DNA of 64,000 bases from Guadua angustifolia (Eukaryota; Streptophyta; Magnoliopsida; Poales; Poaceae), in contig CM070501.1 of NCBI GenBank assembly GCA_036346375.1, forward strand, positions 55,407,326 through 55,471,325. Direction: 5' to 3'. Below are positions 25,841 to 37,946 of this stretch, piece after piece. Within the stretch, counting starts at the first letter, position 1. Every line of letters begins with the position of its first letter. Under the pieces are notes generated by a model that ran no database searches, had not been told where the DNA came from, and saw nothing but the letters and a program-made list of their open reading frames with translations. The position numbers were made by a program, and so were the translations under genes.

Positions 25841-27385
25841 TCAGCCTCTTTTCCGCCCCCTCCAGTAGCTCACTGGCACTGTGCCCGCCGGCTCTGACCC
25901 CTCCGCGACGGTCGGGAGCTTCCAGTCCGGCTCGACGCCACCTTGTGCCGCCATCGCCTCGTTGTAGAAGTAGTCGAAGTGCGACTTGCTGCTGGCGTAG
26001 AGGCCGTCGAGTTCGCCAGACTGGCTGGTGCCTTGGATGATGAACAACGACTTGTTGGACGCCACGCTCCACTCAGACTGCGACGGCGACGACTTGGTCT
26101 GGAAGACGGACGACGGGATCCTGTCCGGCTCGAACCTGTTGTCCACCGCCGGCGCCGCCGCGGCCTCTGTCGGCTTCGGCATCGCCTGGACCTCCGGCGC
26201 CTGCGTCATCTCCGCGAACACCGTGCCGCCGTCCGACAAGAACGTGTCGTTCACAGTCTGAGGCGGTTGCTCGCCACGACGCCCAATCGTAGGGTTTAAC
26301 CTCCGCACCTTCAGGACCATTCCAAAGATTTTAGGGGCCCGGGGCGAGCTAAATCAAGTGATCCTTTTATTGACTACCATAATTACTGCAGATAAAATAT
26401 CGAATGCTTTCATATGTAATAAACTTGGTAGAGAACAAGTCACAACTAAAAGATAGTTTAAATATAATCAAACTCATGTACTATTCAACTAAATTGAGCT
26501 CTAGCCTCTAAGATGCACCTTCAAGCCCACCCACGCCACATTGCCATCACTATCATAATACTGCGACAAAAGCCAATCTCACCAACTCATACAAATTTAA
26601 ATGGGCAAGTTAAAGTTCTTTCTAACACTCTTAGATGCAAAGTCATCAATAATAGTATCAATATCAATTTTATCCAATTTATCCTTCTCAATGCATAAAA
26701 TTGCCAAACCATTTAACTTTTCTTGTGACATTGATGACCTTAAGTAATTTTTTAATAATTTTAGCTTTGAAAAACTTTTTCCAGCGGAGGCTACAGTCAT
26801 ATATATGGAGAATAAGATTCGATAAGCAATTAAAACATTTGGATAGCAATCTAAATCCTTAACAAACTCAAAAATCTCCATGGCGGACTGTGAGTGAGTA
26901 GATAAAGTCATTTGTAGCACTTTTAGTTCAAAAAAATCATCTAACTCAATATCACATGAACTATTATGGGAAAATATTTTTGCAAATTTAGTGCAACAAT
27001 TTCTTAATTCAATATTATCCAATGACTTTAAACTTTTTGAGATAAGTAAAAAATCAAATATAATTTTAAATGTAGTAAAATCTTCGAACCTGTTCTTCAA
27101 TGAAGAAATTGCTACATCTACCATAACAAGAAAGTAATTTACCTCAAAAGACTTCTCAGCTGATAAAACCTCTTCATTATAATCACTTTAATCAAACTGT
27201 TTTTTCCAGGTAGCTCGACGTTTTATCGGAAATGATACTTCTACATTCATGTTAAATGCAATTTGGGGGCCCTCCTAAATTGGGGGCCCCAGGCGGTCGC
27301 ACCAGCTGCCCCTCCCTTTGGGCCGGCCCTGCGCACCTTCACCGGGAGCGGCATGGTCATTGTCCGGCGCTGCCACCAGCGGGCT
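25841..27385 (-). pseudogene. Unrecognised host gene interrupted by a hAT element
   Basis: On the minus strand a GC-rich reading frame runs from 26311 to 25841 (VRRLNPTIGRRGEQPP ... SEWSVASNKSLFIIQGT ... SELDGLY-like ... WKLPTVAEGSEPAG). Its composition and low-complexity pattern are those of a grass gene, unlike the AT-rich neighbours. It begins exactly at the edge of the hAT at 26312-27331; on the far side the same strand continues with a short Met-Pro-rich start (ATG at about 27356) that would join in frame through the duplicated CGCACCTT. The insertion therefore sits just after the start codon. The 3' side ends in a stop near 25841, with no further exon found. I cannot name the family. 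Confidence 0.55.
26312..27331 (-). mobile_element. hAT transposon fragment (transposase C-terminal dimerisation region)
   Basis: Flanked by CGCACCTT at 26304-26311 and 27332-27339, an 8-bp target duplication. Termini are CAGGACCATTCCAAAG (left) and, in reverse complement, CAGGGCCGGCCCAAAG (right), 12 of 16 matching. The minus-strand frame at 27124-26597 (175 aa) has the hAT dimerisation signature: SAGKSFSKLKLLKNYLRSSM, SQEKLNGLAILCIEK, DKIDIDTIIDDFASKSVRKN. The zinc finger and the catalytic core are missing, so it is a deletion derivative. Confidence 0.8.
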
Positions 27386-27424
27386 ACTTATCTCGGCCTT
27401 GTCGAGATGGAATAAGCTCTCGGC

Positions 27425-27931
27425 TGTTGCAGCAATTCACCTTATGCGCTGAATCTTCAGGCTTCAACGTGCTCCAGAATCCTCTGGGCTCTATCGGCAA
27501 AAGGACCTGGAACAACAGCAGCAGAGCAACACAACAACAGAGCACCAGCCAGGCAGAAGAAATAGCTACGCAAAGCAAAGGTTTCAGGATTCAGAAGGAC
27601 ACCAATTCCTTTTGCGATGCATCAATTGCCTGCATCCTTTTCTGTTTGTCTTCGTATTTATAATCGAAACATGTCTGGGTTAGTTACAACTCTAATGGAC
27701 TCTTGATTGCAATCAAACTCTTATCTCTAACCAACTAGATACGTATCTAAACAGAGCAGGACCAAACGACAATATAACTGACTCCCAAAATTATTGTTAC
27801 TAATCGGGCACTTTGTCGATTACTTACTAACCACGCTTCTGGACACAGATACTGAAATACATCTAGAATCAACATACCTGGCGCAAACCAACACAGACCC
27901 GAAAAGGGAAAAAAACAAGATTGACTCAACA
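27425..27931 (-). repeat. 3' LTR of the Copia element
   Basis: The start TGTTGAGTCAATC follows the polypurine tract directly. The end is placed at CAACA (27425-27429 in plus coordinates, TGTTG) from the matching inverted ends. The end inside 27425 is an inference; no second LTR is present to confirm it. Confidence 0.6.
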
Positions 27932-29559
27932 TATCTTCCCCTTAATCTTGTTTGTCTCAACTTACTTGTATTACTCCCAGTTTCTTCCGCATATCAGCAA
28001 ACTTCAATCTTCCAAGTGCTTTTGTTAATACATCTGCAACCTGTTCTTGTGTTGAGATGTACTCAACTTCAACATCACCTTTTTCAACGCAATCTCGTAT
28101 AAATGATATCTCACATCTATATGCTTGCTTCTATCATGGTAGACTACATTCTTACTCGATGAGATGGCAGACTTGTTAACTATCTTCAACACTGCTTTCA
28201 TCTTGGGTTTGTTCAGCAATTCGCCCAACAACCTGCCCAGCCACATACCCTAACAGGCTCCAGAAGTTGCAGCCATGTATTCAGCCTCACATGAAGACAA
28301 TGCTACAACCTTTTTGCTTTTGAGAAGTCCAGCTTACCAAATTAGCACCCAAAAAGAAAGCCACACTTGAAGTGCTTTTCCGATCATCCAAGTCTCTGGC
28401 CAAATCACTATTGGTGTACCCTGTTAAGATAAGATCACCCTTCTTCTTCTTTGTGTATTCACATCCGAAATTGAGTGTTCCCTTTACATACCGGAGTATT
28501 TGCTTAACAGCAGCCATGTGCAATGTAGTTGGTGCTTCCATGAAGCAACTTACCACTCCAACCACATATGCTATGTCGGGTCTGGTGTTGACTAGATATC
28601 TTAGGCTTCCAACAATACTCCTGTACCTTGTTGGATCAACAGGTGGATTTGTATTTTCTTTACTCAGCTTCTGTCTTTCCTCTATGGGCGTTGCCGTGGG
28701 ATTGCAGTTAGCCAAGCCGCAACCTTTCAATATCTTCTGTGCATTAGTCGATTGACACAGTGTGATGCTCCCTGGTTTTTGTTTCACCTCAATGCCGAGA
28801 TAATACGTCAACAGAACCAAATCACTCATTTTGAAAGCCTTCATCATATGAGCTTTGATGTTCTCAATTTCTTGGTTGTTTGGCCCTGTTATTTTCAAAT
28901 CATCAACATATACTCCAACTATTAAACTATTTTCTCCATGACTTCGTTTAGAAACAGCATGTTCCAACGAACACCTCTCAAGCTGAAGAGAAATAAGAGT
29001 CCTGTCCAACTTTTCATTCCACACGCCGTGGTGCTTGTTTCAAACCGTAAAGTGCCTTTTTTAGTTTCAGCACCTTACCTTCTTCTACAAAACTAGGTGG
29101 TTGAGCCACAAAAACATCCTCTGTTGGTTCCCATTAAGAAATGCTGACTTTACATCCATATGATATACTTCCCATGACTTGGGCTGCTAAAGCAATTAGC
29201 AATCTTATTGTTTCTATCCTTGCCACCGGAGCAAACACCTCCTCATAATCTATGCCTGATTTCTACACATAACCTTTTGTAACAAGACGAGCTTTGTGTT
29301 TGATAATTTCACCCTAGGGATTCTTCACTTTATAAACCCACTTTAATCCTATAGCTCGATGACTACTCGGCAGATCAATCAGAAACCAAGTGTCATTCTC
29401 CTGAATTGAACCGATCTCTTCTTGCATTGCTTTCCTCCATGACACTTGTTCTGAGGCTTCTACATAGCTGCCTGGTTCTTCCGCACTCAGCAAGCGCAGA
29501 TTAATATCTTCAGCTAGTTCAACCGGGCTTGTCTCAGCATATATATCTTGCAGTGATTG

Positions 29560-30178
29560 TAGGGGTGAAAACGGGTCGGATACGGACGGATAATGCTCTT
29601 TCTGTATCATAACCCATATTTTTTTCTCGGATTCGGGCTAACAGGATACGGATTCGGGTTATTCGGGATACAGATATGGGATGGATATGTAACGGATTTG
29701 GGTCAGAAACGGATAAAGATATACAGATAATGCACGCATATATAGAGTAACATATATTGAATTAAAACCATACGAGTACTTGACTATAGTAACAAATTAT
29801 ATATCAATCAAACTCAACAAACATCGTAGAAAAAATATGCTACTTGATGATCAATAGAACCAACTAATTATTAATATAAATGGGCTGACATAGAAAAAAC
29901 ATGATGAAAATGGGCTGGGCCTTGTTGATATCCACATAGGAAAAATCCGAATATCCGATCCGATATCCAAATAGGAAAAATCCGGATATCCGAATAAGAA
30001 AAATCCGAATATCCATATATCGTCCCGTATTTACCGGATATTGGATGCCCCAAATCAGATCCTGAATCCGGATTCAAGAATCTGGATCCGGTCCCGACCA
30101 GATATGATCATGGATCGAATAGGGGATATCCGACCCGTTTTCATCGGATAGGAGATATCCGACCCGTTTTCATCCCTA
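29560..30178. mobile_element. Ds-like (Ac/hAT) non-autonomous element inside the Copia element
   Basis: Terminal inverted repeats TAGGGGTGAAAACGGGTCGG (left) and CCGACCCGTTTTCATCCCTA (right). Target duplication is AGTGATTG at 29552-29559 and AGTGATCG at 30179-30186, 7 of 8 matching. Length 619 bp, full of CGGATA/TATCCG motifs as in Ac subterminal regions. The right end carries two copies of GATATCCGACCCGTTTTCATC. No coding capacity. Confidence 0.9.
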
Positions 30179-30500
30179 AGTGATCGCATCTTTTGTGGCT
30201 GGTCTAGAGTACCTGATGTGGAAGAAGTCTAGCTAGATACGGGTGATGAATCTCCTGGAACCATCCCGACCTGTGCTGGTGATAATGTTCCAGGTGCTGC
30301 CTCATCATGGCTTGACGGTTGAGGTGAATTAACAACATCAGGATGATCTGCGTTCATCTCGGACAATCCTCCTGTCTAATCCTGTGCCGCATCTGAACTA
30401 GGAGGATACTCCTATACAAATGCACTGCCATTCACATCTCCTGTGACCTCCCACTTCCACATCAAGACAATAGGAGGATACTCCCATACAAATGTAGGGC

Positions 30501-31791
30501 ACAGCAGGACGATAGGGGGCAAGGCGTGGCAGGGGATATGGCGATAGGCGATGACGGCGAGTCAGGAATTGAGAGTTAGGGATTTGGTGAGCTAGGAGAT
30601 TGGGGAGTCGGGGCTGCAAGGAGGGAGCTGCAGGAATACGATTAGAGATTTAAGGCTAGAGATTGGGGATTTTCTGGGGACTGCTGGGGAACTTGGCAAA
30701 TCGAAAGGATGACTGATTGGGACGGCCCGTAGACAAAAAAAAAAAAATTCCATATCAACCTCTATTAAAATATTTACCTACAAAACATACAGGTAATCAG
30801 ACAGTAGTCATCGCCGTCCCGAGCCGAACCTGCCGTCGTAGGGCGCCACCTCCACTAAATCTCCGCGATCCAATGTGGGCCTCACTCATACAGGTTTGCC
30901 TAGGCCAAGGGAGTTTTGGCCCATTCAAGCTGCCCGTCTCGTCCTCTCCCCTACAACAGTTTGTGGGACTGTGTTCGCTTTCAACCCTCTTTGTTATGTG
31001 TAATCTGCGAATCTTTTTGTTTACTGAAAAGTGAATGATCCGCTACATGCCCTAAAAAGAAATCACAAGCTGTGTTTTCTTTAGATATATCTGGCTCAAA
31101 CACAGATGGTTCTGGTGAATGATTTAAATAGCTCGCTATAGTTTTTTAGATATACAACACTATATGATTAAATAAAATTTCATGAATATAGCTATACCTG
31201 CTATAGCCGATATATTGACTGCTATTTCCGTTATTTTTGTAGCTGTTATAGCTCCGCAATATTACATGTGTCAATTCTTCTCATATTTTTAAATATTAAT
31301 TGTGTTTTGTTCACGATCGCCTTCTTTTATTATATTTGATATGCTTAAATTGAATTAATTTAGCTCCTAAAAATAATAAATATTAGTTGAAATCAAAATC
31401 CATCTCATGCATTTACATAATTATACAGATTATTTTTCTGTTACCGCTAATATATAACCATCATAATATATACTCCAAATTTAAATAAAGTTCGTTATAT
31501 GCTTGGCACCATCAGCAGATCACGCTTGCAAACAAGAGACAGAGACAAACATGATCATCATCATCATCGATCCTCAAATCACTCATGATTCTTAATACCT
31601 TAACCGAACAACCACTCGTTTCTGATTAAACCGCTGTTAAAGCTCTCAAAAAAGATAACCTGGATAGATGATGCAACGCCAGCAAGCTACCGTTAATTAA
31701 ACACATAAATTAAAGAGAAGGGTAAATTAGAACTGAGTTGTAGTCATGGGCCAACTTCGCCTTGCGCGCGCGGGGAGAACTCCGGCGCGGC
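30501..31791. other. 3' side of the Dof gene and intergenic DNA
   Basis: The sequence 30501-30720 is GC-balanced without recognised content; 31040-31500 is AT-rich. The Dof 3' UTR (minus strand) must begin at 31791 and run leftwards, but no clear polyadenylation signal could be fixed. Confidence 0.35.
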
Positions 31792-32451
31792 CTAGATGGA
31801 CAAGTCCGGCCACCCCATGCACCAGATGCCTTCCGGTATCGCCTGAGACACCGGCGGCTGTGGGTGCGGATTCGGCGGCGGAGGCAGAGAGGGAGCAGGA
31901 GGAGGAGGAACCGGCGTCGCCGCGCCGGGGCCGCCCAGCAGGAAGCCGGCGGCGAATTGGGCATTGGGCAATGGCGCGGGCGCTAGCAGAGAGCTGAAGC
32001 TGCCGCCGAGGTCTAGCAGCCGGCGGTCGGGGTCCATCGCAGCCAGGGGCGCCGGCAGGCCCGGCACGAAGGACAGCTCGTAGTGCGGCAGCGGCGCGGG
32101 GGCCGACACCACCGAGAGCGGGGCCGGAGCCTGAGCCGGCGCGGGGGCAGGGGCCGTGGCGGCCTGGGTGGAGCGCTTGCGGCGGCCGGCGGGAGTGGCC
32201 TTGCGCGTGCCGCCGCCTACGGGGACGTTGCGGAGCGCGCCCCCGCGCGTCCAGTAGCGGCGGCACCCCTTGCAGAAGTGCCGCGGCTGCGCCAGGTTGT
32301 AGTTGTTGTAGTAGCAGAACTTGGTGTTGGTGGACTCGCAGCGCGGGCAGGGCAGCCCCTCCGGCTCGGTCCTCGCTCCTCCTCCTCCTCCGCCGCCGGC
32401 CGCCAGCGCCCTCCCGGCCTCCGACACCTCCACAGCAGCACACCGGACCAT
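31792..32451 (-). CDS. Dof-type zinc-finger transcription factor (219 aa)
   Basis: A nuclear plant-specific transcription factor binding AAAG core sites. Residues 35-63 hold the single C2C2 finger: C35, C38, C60 and C63 with CPRCESTNTKFCYYNNYNLA and the invariant HFCKGCRRYWTRGGALRN; basic VPVGGGTRK follows. Upstream is a short acidic/hydrophobic start and a glycine run (residues 19-25). Downstream is an Ala/Pro-rich region and a C-terminal end GIWCMGWPDLSI that may be an activation or partner motif. One exon, complete from ATG (32449-32451) to stop. An overlapping longer frame on the same strand is composition-driven and lacks the finger. The length is in the usual Dof range. No orthologue name is given because the tail regions are not diagnostic for me. 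Confidence 0.95.
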   Translation of the reverse strand: MVRCAAVEVSEAGRALAAGGGGGGGARTEPEGLPCPRCESTNTKFCYYNNYNLAQPRHFCKGCRRYWTRGGALRNVPVGGGTRKATPAGRRKRSTQAATAPAPAPAQAPAPLSVVSAPAPLPHYELSFVPGLPAPLAAMDPDRRLLDLGGSFSSLLAPAPLPNAQFAAGFLLGGPGAATPVPPPPAPSLPPPPNPHPQPPVSQAIPEGIWCMGWPDLSI

Positions 32452-33759
32452 GGCCAGCTACCACCTCTCGCTCTAGCTCTCGGTCCAAGAAACCCAACCC
32501 TTGGCTATCCTTTTACCCGAAGCTACCACTTGGTGCAACGGCAAGAACCGAAGACACGCAAGGGCTTAGGCAATATGTAACGGAGGTAGGGTGGGGGAGG
32601 GAGAAGACAAAACTGGCAACAACCGCAGGAGGAGGAGAGTAGCGCGCAGCCGTGGTTTGCGGTCAGGAGGCGGTCTTGGGCCGCAGGACATGTACAAGAA
32701 GCATCTCTGAACTCTGATGTTGCCGCAGAGGTGGCAGTTTGAATAGGGTTTTGATCGAGCTGAGACTTCTATTCCGGGGAAGCGGACAAGCTCGGCAGCG
32801 GCAAAGGCCACAGCTTTGTCCACCTTTACCAATCAGTCAGAGGGTGGCCCCCGCGCCGCGGGGATCAGATTGCTCACGGCATCAACCCGCATCTACAGTA
32901 GCGTGCACCAGGTATCCTACGACCAGTCCAGCCAAGCCAGCAGCAAGGAATGCAAATTGCCATGGTGCTGGTTAAACTAAACTAAACTAAACGCTGGCAA
33001 GGACCTAAACAAATTATTACTTGGTTGCTCTTGCATGTGACGTTCAAGCGGTGGACGATAGAATTGTGAACGATATGTAATCGCGCAAAACTCAAAACTT
33101 TAAATTCATTGCACAGCATAAAACTACACAATTACGAATTACATCAGAGAGCACTAAGTTATCATATACACGCATGTACATGTAAGAAATTGGGTTTCTA
33201 ACTCGATTACACATACCAGTGCAACTAATCTGCCCAAACTCCATGGCAGATTTCAAATTTTTATGCAATTTCAGAATTCTACATTGCCATCGTCAACAGA
33301 AATAGCCTCCAGGCTGCTAGAAAACTGCAAATTTTTCCATGGGGTGATTTTTTCCAAAATGTCCTAAAGGACTAGTGTCCACTTAAGTGTCAAGGGCACA
33401 ACAATTTAGCCTGAATTTTCAGCCAAAAGAAACCCCAGTAATTGTTATGAGCTCCAAGCTCTCAAGATTGCATAAATAAGGACCCTACGGCAAGGCAACT
33501 CAGAGCGGGTTGCCAATCTGCTCTGGCCTCTGGGTAAGCTCTCCCCTCTTATATCTTTCCTCCTTTCATGCCAAGAGCACCCCGCCCGGGGCGCCCGTCT
33601 AGAGGCACTGTCTTCGTTTCTTTTCTGCAACAGCAGAGAGACAAAAGCTGGTACAGGTTGAAGCTAAATAAATGCAGAACAAAAACCTCGAGGAAGGAGG
33701 AACCAGAGGAGCATCACGTATTGGCAACACTACCAGGTCTGTTAATACTAAAAGCTAGA
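32452..33759. other. Upstream region of the Dof gene
   Basis: Contains the promoter of the minus-strand Dof gene. 32560-32900 is moderately GC-rich and may be 5' UTR. 33000-33760 shows no gene or repeat. I could not identify a TATA box with confidence. Confidence 0.35.
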
Positions 33760-34730
33760 AACAGAAAACCCTACACCATACGTGCAAAACGACAATGAAA
33801 GAACAAATGTCTAATTGTCTCCATTTTGTGACAAAAACAACATGTTGTACTACCCTACCAATTACGTTTTGCCAGATTGTCCTTGGTGAGAAGAACCCCT
33901 CTCCTAAGTTACCACAAAAATACTTTAATTTTTAAAGGGTCTTTTAACTTCCATAGCCGCAAATTTAAGTTAGAAGCATCACGTTTAATCAACGTCAAAT
34001 AGTGAGATTTCACTGAGAATTGTTCAGATTGACACAAAATCCAACGAGATTCATCATCACACTGTGTCAGCTGTAAATTGGTAATGCGGAGAAGCAAATC
34101 ATTCCATGCCACCAACTTAGTTCCAATCAATGATCGTCTTAAGGTTATGTTAGGTTGTGGGGTCGCAAAAACTTCAGCAATAGTGATGTATTTCATCCTA
34201 GTGATGCTATATAACCCAGGGTATTGGTCTTTTAAGGCACTACTTCCAAGCCAAATGTCTTCCCAAAATCGCACCTGTGATCCATTATTAATTGTGAAAG
34301 TACCGAATCGAAGGAAATCTCTTTTTACCTTCATCAAACAGGACCAAAAATGCGAATCTCCTAGTTTCCACTCAGCTTGTACTAACGATTTAGAAACCAT
34401 ATACTTATTCCGAAGAAGTTGTTGCCAAGTACCATCCGAAGTTAAAAGCTTGAACAACCATTTACTCAAAAGAGCAATATTCATAACTTTTAAATCATGA
34501 ATCCCAAGACCCCCTTGGTTTTTGGGTTGGCAAACAACACTCCATTTTGCCAGACGATATTTTCTTTTGCCCTTATCCTCTTGCCAGAAAAAACGAGATC
34601 GGAAATAATCAAATTTATTGAGAACACCTTTAGGAATCCCAAAAAAAGACATCATATATAATGGAAGACTACTTAGCACTGAATTTATAAGAATTAGTCT
34701 ACCTCTAATTGAAAGATGTTTCCCCTTCTA
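33760..34730 (-). mobile_element. LINE-1-type retrotransposon, ORF2 C-terminal fragment
   Basis: Minus-strand frame open from 34728 to 33909: KGKHLSIRGRLILINSVLSS, LPLYMMSFFGIPKGVLNKFD, FFWQEDKGKRKYRLAKW, NQGGLGIHDLKVMNIALLSK, NGSQVRFWEDIWLG, then after two stops the zinc-binding zf-RVT motif CCFCHKMETIRHLFFHC near 33830. This is the part of plant LINE ORF2 downstream of the reverse transcriptase core. The sequence ends abruptly at about 34730; neither the endonuclease nor a poly-A tail is present. Confidence 0.85.
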
Positions 34731-35584
34731 ACTGTTGAGCCGTTACATTGATACAACAAGAAGATACAATAACAAAATAATAGCATACCCAGGTATTGGT
34801 TTATAATAGTTAGATGGTCTCTCTCTATGCTGTAGTTACTGTTTTATATCGAGAATTAAATAAATAAATGGAAGATTTTATATCAACAATGGTTGAACAA
34901 CTTTTGTGTTTCATGGTTAATTGATTGGACTCAATTTGATGTAAACATTTGGAGGTCTAGGTTCTTGTTTTAATGTTGATGAAGATATGATAGACTCAAA
35001 TGCGTTAAACATTCGTTAATTAGATATTATTTTTTGTACCACTCCACTATGTTATATTGTTTTGATGTATTTTATCTATTTTACTGGAATGTTAAGTATG
35101 GAATCCAAATTTACTTTTAATTTTGTATTTGTGTGGTCCATAGCCAAAGCCCAAAAGGCCACAAGGCCCAACTACGACCCAGATCCACTCCATAGCCCAC
35201 CCTACCCCATGTTCCGTAATCCCTACCTGGCGTTGATGAATCGATCGAATTCGGTGAGACTGAGAGGAGAGCGCACTTGAGGGCTGAGGCTAAGGAAGAA
35301 ACCCTAGGCTAGGTTGTTAGGCAGCGATGGCCAGACGGCAGCAGCGTAGCGCGACGAGGAGGAGGGGAGGCAACGGTGAGCAGAGGAGGGCAATGCCGGC
35401 GAGCGGCTAAGAGGAGAAGGCGAGGGCCCAGGCCGACGTTGCAAAGAGCAGAGGAGGCACCACCGTGCGGTCGTGGCGTGGCAGCGGAGCGACACCACAA
35501 CGAGCCAAGACGACAACGCGACGAGCTGGGGGAGGGGAGGAGACAAGAAGCCAAGGATTGCGGACGTCGAACGGGCTGCGCAGA
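34731..35584. other. Intergenic, nothing recognised
   Basis: AT-rich up to 35140, then GC-rich with a possible small gene start around 35327 that stops after about 28 codons. The GC-rich block continues beyond the Ds-like element at 36234-36420, so this element cut into it. Confidence 0.35.
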
Positions 35585-35592
35585 GGAGGGAG

Positions 35593-36225
35593 TAGGGGTG
35601 CAAACGGAGCGGATAGTTCCCGACCGACCGAAGACCGAATTCGTTTAAAATCCGATTTGAATCCGAAAAAATGATATCCGGTTATATCCGGATTCGATCC
35701 GAATCGAATCTGCCTATCCGAAAAAAAAATATGGGGTAAGATATGGAAGAGAAGTATCCGATCCGATCCGATCCATACCCGCATATCCGAGATATCCGAA
35801 AAAATATCGGTGTAAATAAGTGCAATAGATATCCGATAATGATCCGATAAACATAAACATTCTACATCATATAAGTTCATATGTTGATTGGAATTATACT
35901 TGGTCGCATATTATTCTTATATAGGGAAGGCAACTATTATTGTATTTGAAACACTTATATGTCTCCAAGGTTCTAGTAAAGTTTTGTGTATTTAATATCG
36001 CGACATATATGGTTTTCGCTTTCACGCATTATCCGATTAACTATTAAGTAACGAGACTAACCGTGATCCGAACGATCGTATTCGCTCGTATTCGCGATCA
36101 AAGTAATCCAGATTCGTATTCGAATCCGGCCTTTGTCTCGTATCCGATTCTATATCCGAGAAAAAATTTGGAATAGGATACAGAAAGAGCGAAATCCGTC
36201 CGTATCCGATCCGTTTGCACCCCTA
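35593..36225. mobile_element. Second Ds-like (Ac/hAT) non-autonomous element
   Basis: Terminal repeats TAGGGGTGCAAACGGAGCGG and CCGATCCGTTTGCACCCCTA. A perfect 8-bp target duplication GGAGGGAG lies at 35585-35592 and 36226-36233. It is 633 bp long with many ATCCGATA motifs. It resembles the element at 29560-30178 in size, ends and interior, so both probably belong to related families. The perfect duplication suggests the younger insertion. Confidence 0.9.
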
Positions 36226-36233
36226 GGAGGGAG

Positions 36234-37937
36234 TGGCGTGGCACAGCGTCGAGCTCGCCGTAGAGGAAGAGCTTGCTGGAGAGGAGTCGCTGGGGTCGGT
36301 AGAGGTACGCCAGAGGTGGAGACGAAGACAGAGGTCATCACAAGTCTGCAATTCGATTTTTCCTCGATGGGTGGTGCCTGGTGCGTGCGATTGTGAAGGA
36401 TTGAATATTCGTTGCCTAGGCGCGTCCAAGGAATAGCCTTCCCCCATTAGACACATCCAAAGGTTTTACACCATCCCATATTTCATTGACAATGAATTCA
36501 ACACGTATGTTACTTCTTTGGACCATACACGTTTCTCAAAGTCTACCAGAAACCATCTGCAGTGGAACATTAGTCAAATTGCAATAAGTGTAACTAAAAA
36601 ATAGGAATGGCAATCTTGACTGATTATTCATGAACCCCGGGGAAAACTTTAATAGAGGTGAGTACATTCCTCCTTTATTACCCACATATATGTTCGTAGG
36701 GGAAATTTTTACCTAAGACAAACAGACATAGGTGTAGAGGAACTTCATCCATACATGCACTACCCGATTACCGGCAATAGGCACTAACAAGTGGGCTATG
36801 TTTGAAAAATTCTAAAGACATCACACGGTACCACCTTTCTCAGCCCACGATTTCCCACCACCAAATTCGTTTTTCTTCTATTCCCTATCCTAAATTTCGA
36901 TACGTTGCTTGTGATTTGTGTTGTGTTGCTTGTTATTTATGTTCAACTCTCAGATCTATGAGCTATGTTACATGTTTCTCATATGTAATATGCTTGCGGG
37001 TATACCGTGGGTATCGAGTACCCGCAGACGATAAGTATGAGTGAGGTTCTTTGCCCACCATTTTTATAGATGTACCATAAAAGAGGCTTTAGTTAGTAAA
37101 ACCGAACACCGATTTTCAATTATTTCAAATTAGCAAACTATTGAGGTAATTAGCAAAATCATCATACGATAAAGATCTCCAATTATATTCTTTTGGGCAC
37201 CAATTTAGTTTGCAAATACGTAAACCGAGCATATTTCTTAAAATAGACATAACTTTTGACTCAGATTCCAATCGGGCGTTCTTTGGCTCATTGGAAAGAT
37301 AACGAAAAGTAGCATCTGAAATTGATAAGTGTCACAAAATCAGATGGTCGAAAAATTTGAATTTTCAAACAAAATATCAACGAAAATTGAATTTTCGGAC
37401 AAAATTTGAAATTTTAGACAAAATATCATCGAAAATGAAATATTTGGACAGAAATTATTGCAAATGGAATATTAGTTTCAATTATTTCAAATATAATATT
37501 ATTTAATTTCAATTCTTTCAAATTCCTCATGTGGTATTCACGCTTATAAACGTATAGTGGTAGAGTTCACTACTTATAAACGCCTTGAATTTGATTTTTT
37601 ATACTATAGATATAGATAAGCATTAGTCATATCCACCGTACCCTATTGCCATCCTACTAAGAAGTCGTTTAGTTTAGCTGTCGGTCGTCAAGGTCAGCGA
37701 AATTGAGTGTCCCGTTGGCTTTCTCAAGAATGCTCACCAATGCGGAGCATCTTGTGCTCTACTGTGGATGATGCTTGCGCCGATTCGCTAGGACGGTTGG
37801 ACAGCTGGTGACTGAGGTTTGGTATATATAAATATGGGATCTTATTTAGTTGATCTCGAATTTCTTTCATTTTTTCGTGTCCCTAACCGATTAGCATATA
37901 GCCATATACTCAGTATATGTTGTATTATTTGTATAGT
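36234..37937. other. Intergenic, nothing recognised
   Basis: GC-rich to about 36430, then AT-rich. Some direct repetition of TTTCAATTATTTCAAAT between 37110 and 37500. No gene or bounded element. Confidence 0.4.
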
Positions 37938-37946
37938 TAGTAACAT

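Larger units (their letters stand above)
27425..30500 (-). mobile_element. Ty1/Copia retrotransposon, 5'-truncated, with 3' LTR
   Basis: Read on the minus strand. The 3' LTR (27931 to 27425, 507 bp, TGTTG...CAACA) is preceded by the polypurine tract AAGGGGAAGA. Upstream lie RNase H pieces (28287-28025), the reverse transcriptase with the catalytic YVDD (GVYVDDLKITGP) and GSLRYLVNTRPDIAY (29024-28287), and the RT N-terminal part (WRKAMQEEIGSIQENDTW, HRAIGLKWVYKVK; 29520-29314). Stops and shifts interrupt the frame between 29000 and 29310. The integrase-RT linker resumes beyond the inserted hAT (30187 to about 30450). Integrase, gag and the 5' LTR are absent. Confidence 0.85.

Noticed and set aside
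31727..32497. 256-residue frame overlapping the Dof gene
   Set aside because: Arg/Gly/Ala-rich shadow frame; the C2C2 finger is only in the 219-residue frame.
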